DNA of 64,000 bases, taken from Lepisosteus oculatus (lineage: Eukaryota; Chordata; Actinopteri; Semionotiformes; Lepisosteidae). A program made the position numbers and the translations under genes. The notes beneath the pieces were generated by a model that did no database searches, was not told the origin of the DNA, and saw only the letters and a program-made list of their open reading frames with translations. Shown piece after piece: positions 23,210 to 33,099 of the stretch. Every line of letters begins with the position of its first letter. Positions within the stretch are counted from its first letter, which is position 1. The stretch is taken from the NCBI RefSeq assembly GCF_040954835.1, contig NC_090697.1, forward strand, positions 16,174,001 to 16,238,000, read 5' to 3'.

Positions 23210-23645
23210 CTATTGTCAGAACTTTGACTGGGCCAATCAAGGACACAGATCAGGAGAAGGGTATACAAAGCATTTCAAAGACCTTTAATATCTTTGCTCA
23301 TGGTAAAGGTGGTCATTAAAATGTTAAAAGCCTATAGTATTACCTTGTGCTTTGGATCATTGCCATACCAAAATGTCATTTTTTTATTCTTCGGTGACTC
23401 AAGCAGTGTTTTGTTTTCAGGTTTCTTCTGTACTTTGCTCACTCATCACTCAAGTCCAAATGCTCCTCATCTTGATTCCTGCCTCTGCTAATAAGAAGCT
23501 GCCCATTAAACTACTCTTGCTGCCACTGTGCTTGACTTGGGATGTTTCTGACTGGGTGATAGGCTGCTTTTGGTCTGCACCAGATGTGTAATGCCTTGTG
23601 TTTAGATCAGAAAGTTAAATTGGTCTAATCTGACCATACAGTTAA
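23210..23645 (-). mobile_element. Degraded Tc1-like transposon remnant
   Basis: TTTGACTGGGCCAATCAAGG, then CTTGTGCTTTGGATCATTGC and, further on, GATAGGCTGCTTTTGGTCTG and GTCTAATCTGACCATACAG. These are ordered blocks of a minus-strand Tc1-like transposase gene. Several hundred bases of the normal gene are missing between them, and no frame is open. Confidence 0.5.
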
Positions 23646-23794
23646 ACTCAGGTTTATGATGGGGGAAAAGTATATTGTCAATGCATATACTGCAACTTAA
23701 CATTGCAGGCATATGTTATGTTGTATGTCACCATATATTTCCAAGCCTTACAAAGTCACTGTTGTCCTTACTAACCAGTTTTCTGCACGGTGCA

Positions 23795-24050
23795 GTGCCA
23801 TCCAAAGGTATTGGGACAGCAAAGTCAAAATATTTTTGCTTTACAGTGAAGCATTGGTATTTATGATTAAGAGAAAAATATGAATGATAAGTATGTTCTT
23901 GGTTTTTTTTTTTTGTGTTCCACCCAATGATTTCAAATGAACATGCATATTGGGGCATATTCACTTTAAGTACAATTCAGCGTATTAAATTCAAGTATAT
24001 GGTTGTGTACCCCTTTGAAGCAACAACTTGAGGTATGTTACAGATTGAAA
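23795..24050. repeat. Possible Tc1/mariner-type terminal region
   Basis: GTGCCATCCAAAGGTATTGG and GACAGCAAAGTCAAAATA resemble the terminal sequences of common fish DNA transposons. No partner end was located with confidence. Confidence 0.3.
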
Positions 24051-24069
24051 TCACTAATCTTAAGAGTTG

Positions 24070-24525
24070 AGTATTGCCATATCTACATGTACATTGGAAT
24101 TCTTAATCACACTAATCTCTCGGGACATACACAGTACACAGACAGCACCACACAATGTTGACAGTACATTACAAACATAATAACAAGAGGAACAATAAAT
24201 ATGTTGTGGGAGAAATATGTAAATATATAGTAGTGAGGAAAAAAACATGGTAGACCATGCAAAGGTCCTAGTACAGATGTGTATTGTCAGAGGCATTGAA
24301 GTTAATAATAATAATTGCTTACACTATTATAGCAGCTCCACCTGTTACCTATTGAGGATGTGTAAAGCAGTGGGATAGAAGCTGTTCTTGAGTCTAGTGG
24401 TCCTCGCTTTAGTAGTGCAGTACCACTTGCCAGAGCGCAGGGGGAGAACAGCCTTAGTGTCATCATTTTAGATGCTTTGCCAAGCCTTTGCCACAGCCAC
24501 TTCTTTCCTAGTTTTTGATTGTTCT
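24070..24525 (-). mobile_element. LINE ORF2 C-terminal remnant (jockey/L2-type), copy 2
   Basis: Same family and strand as 3050-3568: shared AAGCTGTTCTTGAGTCTAGT, TGTACATTGGAATTCTTAAT and AATATGTTGTGGGA blocks. The minus strand reads [20 protein letters not shown], the counterpart of [20 protein letters not shown] in copy 1. It is truncated more severely at the 5' end. Confidence 0.65.
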
Positions 24526-24529
24526 TCAT

Positions 24530-26515
24530 TCAATATTTTCTTCAGCATTTAAAATACTCAATTTTATACTCAATATTTTTTTTCTTTTTAAAAAGAGGTT
24601 TAATTTACTCACCTATAAGAAATAAGTACCTGTAAAAAATCAGCTAAATAAACAGACTGGAATGTAGGAATGAATCCAAACAATGCATTTTGCACAAACT
24701 ATCAAAAATGATCATGCATGTATGATTATGTTTCAAATGACTCTTATTTTTACAGTGCACTATTGCTTAAGTAGTTTTAGCAATGAATATGGTTTGCAGT
24801 AAAATCTTGACTTTTGCAAATGAGAGCAAATACATCTTAATGGGTCAAAATGGTCCACTTTGGGGGACTTTCAGATTTTATCCACATTTGTATCTGATTT
24901 AAATTGATTTCCTCCTTTATAAGGAGAATGCTTTCTTTTATTTCCACTTAACATGTGAAAATAAAAGGATCAAACACATTTACTGGTGTGAAAATGTTGA
25001 CTTAAACAATAAGATACCTAGACATATAATCAGCTCTTGTATTGTTTAAAACAGTGTTTACTGTGTCTACACAAGGTACAGTAGATAATAAGAAATATTT
25101 TACATGCTGAGGATGTTACTGTGTTATCTCATGCTTAATCTATTACTGCTCTTCTATCACGCTCCTGACCTGCACAAGAAGATTTAATCTTGGCAGGAGA
25201 CTGTCTGAAATCGTGTTTGTTACCATTTTTGGTATGATATTACACAAATCTGGTTTTGCATTTGGAATGGGGAATAGAGCTGTCCTATGCCATTTACTTT
25301 CATGTTTTCTAAAACGAGCAAGAGACTAAATAAATACAAATAATTGTGAAAAATGCCATTTCTGTAGCAGCATATGTGGGAACTGTTATCAGCTACTTAG
25401 AACGAAGTTCTAGTGTTTATAAACAAATGTGTTTTTTTATCATTCTTCTGTCAAACATCTGTTGGGAATGATTGTGTCCCTTAAACATGGAGGGATCTTG
25501 AGCTTCTATTTTCATTTATCGTTAATAAAATTGGGAGGGGAAGTCAGTTCTCCCATTCCTATCCTTCACCTGGTACCACATCACTTTGAATAAATATGAA
25601 TCAGAATTTCCTTCCCTACAGTTGTTACTCAGCTCTCTCGCACCATCCGTGTTTCACTACCTCTCCAGCAGCCATTGGTTCTTTTTACTCGGTAGGGCTG
25701 GACAGCCGTGTGTCGCCCACCCTTCAGCCAAACAGGAGAATCTATAGGGATGGTAATAACAGTTACCTGATATAGGGGCATGTCTGAATTACTGAACTGA
25801 ATGTTATTTCACTAAAAGCTTCCAAGTGCTCGAAATCTTATTGTTTTTTTGCATTTAGCTATGTTGCTTCAAAAAACATAGCTTAAAGAACTAACTTGTG
25901 AACTGATCTTTTACAGTTAAAAAATGGCATCTTCAGTGCTGGTAATGACAATTTTAAAAGATCCAAAGTGTTTTGGAAAAGTAGCAGAGATATCAATAGA
26001 TTCTAACAGAAAACATCAATGAAGGGTTCAGCTGTGCTTGTTAAACACGGGTCTATGCAGGTGGATCAAAAATAACCAAATGAAGATATGAATGCTGCCG
26101 TTTTTGAGGAATTCCATTAGAATTGATTATTCTCTGTCTTAAGAGCGTAATGTCAGCTGAAGTATTAATGATGGGTAAGAAATGAATGTTTGCTCAAATT
26201 ACAGGATTTGAGGATGTACAGGATGTAAAACTCCCTCCACACACCTGCAATGGTATTCAAGATTAAAGAAGTGATGCAGATGATCCTTAAACCCCGTGTT
26301 TAGTGTTATAACTAAAATGATATACTGTTATAACTATAGTGATACAGTGATGCACAATGACTGCATAACATTATTTGCATTTTTTGGGGTTTGTTGCTTG
26401 GAATAACAATAGTTAAAGAGTTATAGTAAAAAAATCAGATGAAATGCTGTGTTTTATATTCAGATTGTGCTAAAATTGACAATATTGGTGATGAGTCAAC
26501 TGTATAGTCCTTCTA
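24530..26515. other. Intergenic, nothing recognised
   Basis: AT-rich sequence between ACP1 and ALKAL2. No open frame with family resemblance, RNA gene or named repeat was seen. Confidence 0.6.
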
Positions 26516-26519
26516 AAGG

Positions 26520-27475
26520 CAGGATTCAAATAATGCAGAATAATGAGAGATACAACCATGCTCCTTTTGAGTAATGATGATTGCTATCAGCCTTAAGGAA
26601 GGCAGCTTGTCAGGTTGTCCAGAGAAAGAGATGATCTTCTTCGACAATCAGCAGACTAATCCAGAGAAACCAGGTCCTGTATTGGACAGGCCACATCTTG
26701 GAAGGTGGAGCACTGTTGCACTGGGATAGGACTGTAAAATCTGTCTGATCCAGCTATGTAACAGTTTTGTGAGTGCAGCACAAACAATTGCAGGATGAAA
26801 TTATTGTAGTTTATGGGGACGATGTGTGTCCCCATAATAGCTCACCGGCTATTCAAGAAAACCTTTATCTGGGTGATTAAATTGATATATCCTGTAACCC
26901 AGAGAACATCTGGGTTGGTGTCAGAGTTTTGGAGTGTTTTCCATTGACCAGTGAATACCATGAATGTGGAAATGTCTTGGAAAGCATGGTGCTTTTGTGT
27001 TGTTCAAGCCACCTGGTGAGACAGTGGAAGTGTGAAGATGTGCAGAGGAATCTACTTCAACATAAAAGTGCAACTTTGTGCAATCTTATTGCTCGGTAAT
27101 CCAGTACAGAGAAAGTCCTAAAGCCGATTTTTTTGTTTCTGTTCCTGAAAAGGAATCTAGAAGTGTTCATGTTCCAGCGGGACAGTGAAAAGCCACACAG
27201 TGCTAGACCCATCTACAATGTCACAACTTAAAACAATGTCAAAATCGTGCTGTGGGCCGCTCCTTCTCCTGGTCCTAGACAAAATGAAAGTCTAATGAGA
27301 CCAGTTTTACAATGCCATGCCATCAGCAGGGGACACGTGGCTTCACGCTTCACTGAAAGTCTGCAGGAAGAGTTGCAGAACATCCTCCCATAGCTGGTTC
27401 AGAGGTTGATCAGGTCATTGACTCATTTTGAGGATTGTGGTCATGCTTGTGGAGGTCACACCCAGTACTAGGTTT
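26520..27475 (+). mobile_element. Degraded Tc1-like transposase remnant, a different lineage
   Basis: Broken plus-strand frames give SEKPHSARPIYNVTTQNNVK followed by APSPGP, then an ILP*LVQRLIRSL stretch and GGHTQY. These correspond to the DNARPHTAR catalytic block, the LSPDL region and the RGGHTRY C-terminus of a Tc1-like group. The N-terminal half (about 26600-26720) also reads like the DNA-binding region. There are several stops and frameshifts. This lineage differs from the minus-strand copies at 16, 23 and 37 kb. Confidence 0.6.
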
Positions 27476-27479
27476 GTAG

Positions 27480-30380
27480 TTTTATTTTGACACAGTGTCA
27501 CATTTCTTGCTGAAAACGTACCATGATCTATAATTGCATTCATGTTTTTTTCTATTTTATTTGATCCCTTTGTCCTGATGACAGTTATTATTATTAATAA
27601 TAATTGTATCATTTTAGGCTTTTCAGCTGAAAAGAGCTGATTCAAAATAGATTAACTGTTGAACAGAGCTGTAAGAGAACCACAAGAAAACCTACATTGG
27701 TGTAAACAATACTAAACATGAAGTATTTGCATTAAAAAAATGGTGAAAGCGCTACCATATTATTAGCCATTTCATTTCATGGTGAAAATGTAGAACTTAC
27801 TCAGTTGTTTATTTCTGGTTTTCTTTTCCAATTGTATTTTTCCTCCCTAATTCAGTTTGTGAAATTAATTTCTCCCTTTTCCACCTGATGTGCTACAAAG
27901 TGGGGTTGCTGGAGTATAAGGGCTGCTGTGCTGCACTTCAGTGGTGAATTAAGCAGTTCCCCTCCCATCTCTAATGGGCTCCTGGGATGAAAAGAGCCCT
28001 ACAAATTCAAGTAATTCTTATTAATTATGGTTATTCTCTACGCCAGTGCGATTGAAGGTTGATGTAGGTTTTTTTTTTAAACCACCTATGTTTTCTTTCA
28101 CCCTAATGTATTTCCTTTCGGAGACACGCCTAATAATCTAAATGAAAAAGACGTGAGCATGCACATGTTGATCTCCATATAGTGACTTAAATTTCTTTCT
28201 GAAAGTGCCACACACTTTCAAATGTCTTCCTTCTGAATTCTCCCTTTGCTTCTCTTCATGCATCATTCCAGATATTAAGCTTTCGTGTACTGTGTAAACA
28301 GAGGTCATGTTTCTGCAAAAACTGTAAAGCAAATCTCTTCAATATTGTAAATCACCGCTTACTGCTTAATTACGAATCCCACATGTCTGAAATAAAAACA
28401 GTGACTGTTAAGGTCAACCTCATAATTTATTTAAATATCTTTTATTTAAATATTCATTTGTAATTCATGACATCTGATGATATCATATACCAAACACTCA
28501 TTTATAGGAGATATATTTTATATTTACAATTTTTACATATTGCACGTTAGCTGGAATGTTTATACATTTATTGTACAGAAAGACTAATGATATTAGCTTG
28601 AATATATATATTTACCACACTCAAATGAGTTTCAGGAAATGCTGTTTTTCTTTTACAGAATGTAAACTATAGGCAGCACTTCATAAATCACCTCTAGTCA
28701 AGAGATAATGTCTTGCAAAGACAAAAAGGCATGAAAATTGTCATGCAATTTATAAATTAATTGTGGGATACATTATGACCCCAGCATTTAATGATTGTGG
28801 TTGCAGTGGTCCAGGATTTTGTTATACAAGCCTTATTTGTCAAGTAATAACCAATGCTGAGAAGAAACTAAATGTAACAAAATATGAGCCAAAAACGCAT
28901 GTTAGACGATATAAAAGTAGCTTTCATTATTTTTGCTTGTTGTATGAAAAAGCATCTAGTTTCTTTTTGGCAGCAGAACATTGGATTTTATTTTCCTAAA
29001 TATATATTTTTTTGAGTTATCAGAAGTCGTTTTATAGGATTGTTATACATCTGCAAATGATGCTGACCAACATACAAAAAGTGAAGTTTATGGAAGTACT
29101 CCATTCATTTGCAAAAATAAATCTTTGTTCAGTTCACAATGAAGTATGACAGATAAAAATGTTTTCAGTTCAGTCGTTTCCCTGTTGTTCTCCAAGGCAC
29201 TTTTCCTGGTTCTTGGGATTTCTTTCCTAGTTAGGCTGAAATCAGAAATAAAAATAAAGAATTATTTCACTTCAGTTATGCTTGCCTTTATACGAAATTT
29301 GTCTATGTTAATTCTGAACGAAGAAGGTTAACATGAAAACTGTCAGAGCAGTCACAGATTAGGATATGGATTCTATCTATTGTAATGAACACAAATAGTA
29401 AGTTAAAAAATCTGTTTTCTTTCATGTAACTGAACTTCTGATATAAATAAGAATTTTTTAAAGCAACAGTAATTGTAATCCCTATACCAAACTTCCAACC
29501 ATATCCTGATGAACCACTTAATCTTCAAGAAAATATTATTGTAAAGATCATATTCAAAATGATCAGTGCAAAGGTATATTTATTTGTAGCACTCCAGTAT
29601 TTACGTTACGATTACCTCATTCTACATTTTAAGTAAAATCCATGGGGAAAATGACAGCGGAGAGTTAGATGCATTTGAGGATGTAGAGTATGTAGATTTG
29701 GTAAGATCTGGCTAAACACACTGGTTACAGGATGAGGAGGCACATTCCCCGAATAGTTAAGGGGTAGGAACTAGGAAGAGGGGTGGAGAAGGTGAGATTT
29801 AAAAAGAGTTTTGCGTATGATGTGTATGTATAGCTTCAAGAACAGTAATTGGGAATGACTGTGATTCAGAACAGCTGAGATGAAAGTTGTTTAGTGGCGT
29901 TCATCCATGTTTCAGTTACTAAACATTAACCGCATTTGAACTTTCTGTGATATATTATGGCTGAAATAAATGTTGTTGTTTTTTAATCCAGATACTAAAA
30001 AGGAATTTATTATGCTAGAAATCAGTTATGCATACTTTTAGTGAACAGTATTGGAGCTACAAACAAGTCTCATAATGTATCTTTAGTAAATGGGGGGTTG
30101 TATTGTTCAAAATCACCAACTTGTATTGTTCAGTATCAGCCACTTCTGATGACTGACAAACGTGCTGCTCTTTCACATTATCTTCTAGTTGTCCATATGG
30201 CATGCCTCATCAGCACCTTTAAACTTGTCATTCTCTTCTCTATAAACATGCTTACAGTACATGAAACACTCAGACCCTGTTTGGTTTCTGTGAGTAACAC
30301 ACGTTGAACAAAATGTTCTGGAGTTGAACCACATCACATGAAGAAAATAATGTAATTATCCAGAATATATTTTAATTTAC
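27480..30380. other. Intergenic between the converging genes
   Basis: No gene seen. A weak repeat at 29851-29917 recurs near 52115-52184. The rest is AT-rich unique-looking sequence. Confidence 0.55.
29851..29917. repeat. Short dispersed repeat, copy 1
   Basis: GGAATGACTGTGATTCAGAA and CAGCTGAGATGAAAGTT closely match the text at 52115-52155. The family is not identified. Confidence 0.4.
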
Positions 30381-30383
30381 TGT

Positions 30384-30389
30384 TTTATT
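30384..30389 (-). terminator. ALKAL2: Candidate polyadenylation signal for ALKAL2
   Basis: TTTATT on the plus strand is AATAAA on the minus strand, about 470 bases after the ALKAL2 stop codon. It is a plausible 3' end, not proven. Confidence 0.3.
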
Positions 30390-30857
30390 CATGTTATATG
30401 TAGGCAGCATGGTTAAATGTGTGACTTCATTAAATAACTGATATGAACAAAGAGATCTGCTGTTCTAAATTATAGTAATATACACATTTCTTGGCTTAAG
30501 AAATGCAAATTTAAAATGTTTAATTTTCCCTTGGGTAGTTTAATTATAACAACATTCTTTATATTTTATCAATAATTAAAACACCATTTTAAATCACAAC
30601 TGATAAATATTTTCAGAGTGTTGTTTCCAATTTCCTCCCAGTTCAACCTGTATTGTTCCAAACAATTTGCATGTAGTTATCTGGTTACTTTATCTGCTTT
30701 CAACTACTTTGAATCTGGGAAATTGTACCTCCAAAGTTAAAATTATTTTATGTTTGGTTCAACTTATACAGATCTGTTGTGCAGTTAACAGCGCAAATGA
30801 TGGTTTGTTATTTTGTGTGGGGTTTTTTTGTAAGTTGAGCAAGCTCACCTGTTAAAG

Positions 30858-30922
30858 CTAACCTTCCATGCATCGTGAACTTCCAGCTAATCTCGTGAGG
30901 AGTCTGGCACATCTTCTGTAAT
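30858..30922 (-). CDS. ALKAL2: ALKAL2 coding exon 4
   Basis: Acceptor AG lies at 30924-30923. It completes Tyr139 and encodes YRRCARLLTRLAGSSRCMEG, then TAG at 30860-30858. It carries the last two conserved cysteines, 143 and 156. Confidence 0.93.
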
Positions 30923-32436
30923 CTAAATGAAAAAATCAGACTTCAATATATAATGCTGGTTTGCAACAGACAAATCTCATAGCATTTCTAATGCAGAATT
31001 CTTATGTTCTAAATTGACATTCTGGCAGTTTATATACATGCACTTAATAACATGAAATTAACAGGCTATCAATAGGGTTTTTACTTCATCCTCGTAAAAA
31101 CTAGATTCTTTGCATGTTACATTTGGGATTGAAAAAAATGTTCTGGAGTTGAACTACAACACACACTGGTACAGTACTTGTAGCCGGGTTTAAATCTATC
31201 AAAGCTTAAAGAAAATGCATAACGAAAACGTTATCACAACTTCTTAGTTTAAAATATCAAATGTACTTGTAATAACTGTATATGGTCATGTGTTTACAGT
31301 GTCAAGTCAGGTGTTTTTCTCATTTATCAGAGGGAGGTGGCACTTACATGCAGGTATTGTACAGTCTCTGGTATTATGGTAGAGCCTGTAGAAGTGTTTG
31401 CTGCACTTTGGACTAACGGTAAGAGGTCCTGGAAAAAGGAACAATAATATCTATTAGTTAACTCAAATTCCCTTGGTCAATTTACACACGCACACAGTAC
31501 AGAGGCAGCAAGAGTTTTACCTGTTAAGTGCTTTAAAAATTTTTCCTTTGTCCTGAGATCTCTAGGAAAGATTTCTGTAAAGTGAAAAAACGCACAATTG
31601 TTGCATTAGTTGTGATAATCGCCTTTCTTAAGATACAGCTGCTGCTAAAAGAGCTTTTTTGGCAGTGATGAGTCTATTTAAAAGAATATTACTCAAACTG
31701 TTTTCCATTTTATCTTTTAAAAACGAACCATTGAATTCTTGAAGAGCTCAATCACTGAAAGCCGTATGTTACACTTCAGGTCTTTCTACCTGTGCGATGT
31801 TTTAATGTTGGCTCAAGGGTTAACTGTTGTACTCTCCTCGGCACCGCAACACTGAAAATCCAGATGTATTTTACAGCTGCAAGTTATAAACTCCTTCATG
31901 CTGACGTATTGTATACAACAGGATCCTACTGATTACTGATTTACTTTTTTGATTACCAGCAATAGGAGGAATGAAGGTTGTCTTTAAACAAAGCGACCTT
32001 ATTTTTATTTGCATATAAATCTGTAATGACTTTATCTTTACTTTTAATTCGTGAAAAACAATGGTTAACCACTACTATAGCACCAAAGAGGAAGCCTGTG
32101 CTTTGTTACACTAAAAAGAAAACACTCCATATCCAGGTAGATTTGTATAAACTTACCAACAATGTGATCCTCGTGGTGATCCTCGTGGTAGGATTTGTCA
32201 ATGTGTTGTTGCTCCTTTGGATCAAGAGAATAGTCGCTATGTTTTGAAATGTATTGCACAATATTTTCATTTTGCTCGGTATGATGCTTTTTCAAGTGCT
32301 TCACCGTGTCCATTATCAGTTTGAGAAGGGCTTGACTGTTCTTCGTGTCTGTGGATTCAGTGCTTTCTTTGCAGTATCCAGCTGTGAGCAGTAACAGTAC
32401 CAGTCCCAGAAAGAAAGGTGATCTCGGTTTGCTCAT
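30858..32436 (-). CDS. ALKAL2: ALKAL2, secreted ligand of ALK and LTK receptor kinases (spliced gene)
   Basis: Small cytokine that binds and activates the receptor tyrosine kinases ALK and LTK. Coding exons on the minus strand are 32436-32157, 31574-31521, 31428-31348 and 30922-30858, all GT-AG and in phase: 480 nt, 159 codons plus stop, close to the human 152. Residues 1-22 form a signal peptide with a leucine-rich core (FFLGLVLLLL). QALLKL at 35-40 matches the family N-terminal helix. The conserved C-terminal augmentor domain runs from about 94 to 157 (IFPRDLR, FLKHLTG, SPKCSKHFYRLYHNTRDC). It holds the four conserved cysteines at 120, 134, 143 and 156. The middle (about 52-93) is variable and rich in His, Glu and Asp. 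The start at 32436 is chosen because the signal peptide begins there. FAM150B is an older name. ACP1 converges from the other side, as in human. Confidence 0.94.
31348..31428 (-). CDS. ALKAL2: ALKAL2 coding exon 3
   Basis: An 81-nt exon after TTCCAG, with donor GTAAGT. It encodes GPLTVSPKCSKHFYRLYH and NTRDCTIPA, the most conserved part of the ligand, with Cys120 and Cys134. Confidence 0.95.
31521..31574 (-). CDS. ALKAL2: ALKAL2 coding exon 2
   Basis: A 54-nt exon after TTTACAG, with donor GTAAAA. It encodes EIFPRDLRTKEKFLKHLT. This small exon is easily missed; it restores the frame between exons 1 and 3. Confidence 0.93.
32157..32436 (-). CDS. ALKAL2: ALKAL2 coding exon 1 (signal peptide and variable region)
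   Basis: Encodes residues 1-93 plus one base. The start is MSKPRSPFFLGLVLLLLTAG. Near the donor (GGTAAGT at 32157-32152) the protein ends in HEDHHEDHIV, made by two perfect 12-base tandem units at 32164-32187. The open frame runs on past the donor to 32065, but that part has no resemblance to the family and is intron. Confidence 0.93.
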
Positions 32437-32944
32437 TGCTACTGCAATCTGATTAAAACCAGCCTTTTGCCCTGCGTCGTCTTTTATTGCCCTGAAAGAC
32501 AGATAAGGATAATAAAAGATGAGGTTGCTTCAATGTTAAAGTATAGAGAAAGTTACATGCCATTTGTGAGTATGTCTTTCTCTTGATTCTACTTGTATCG
32601 CTAAGTGCACACTTCAGTTCATATTGTACAGTACAATAGTTGAAATATGAACTTGATAACACGCTTCAAATTGACAGGTGTTTTTGTTCGGCTGAAGTAG
32701 TAACATTCAAGATTAATGCTGCTGAAGAAGTCGCTGACATATAAATTGTGCAATCTGTAATCTATTAAATAAAATGTAAGATTGTTGAATGCAATGTTTC
32801 CAAGCTACACTTCAAAAAGCTCCGACAAATGAATTTCAAGTACTTGCGGTTCTCACGCTGCGCTTCTCAGCTGTTAATCGTATCAGTATCGAACTTAAAA
32901 AGTAAAATGTACCTTTTTCCCCCTTTTTGAAATCGTATCCTTAC

Positions 32945-33060
32945 TTTCTCTGGTTCCTGCAGTGTATCTCCCACTTTGCTCGGGGATTGTAAGAAGCAGC
33001 TTGTACAGCAGGAAATTCAAATCCTCGATGCAGTTTTACACTCCTAGATTTCGCAGTACA
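32945..33060 (-). other. ALKAL2: Probable non-coding first exon of ALKAL2
   Basis: On the minus strand a good donor (AAA then GTAAGG) ends at 32945, about 30-150 bases after a TATA box. It can join the acceptor CAG at 32451-32449, placing 12 bases of 5' UTR (32448-32437) before the ATG. The start near 33060 is estimated from the TATA spacing. Confidence 0.42.
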
Positions 33061-33083
33061 CCATGACAGCCCAGAAGCAGGTT

Positions 33084-33092
33084 CTTATATAT
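33084..33092 (-). promoter_or_regulatory. ALKAL2: TATA box, candidate ALKAL2 core promoter
   Basis: The minus strand reads CATATATAAGAACC, an almost ideal TATA box. It lies on the proper side of, and at a fitting distance from, the candidate first exon. No transcript evidence is available here. Confidence 0.42.
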
Positions 33093-33099
33093 GTTTATA

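Noticed and set aside
31978..32247. 89-codon plus-strand ORF
   Set aside because: It is antisense to ALKAL2 exon 1 and its intron and has no family resemblance.
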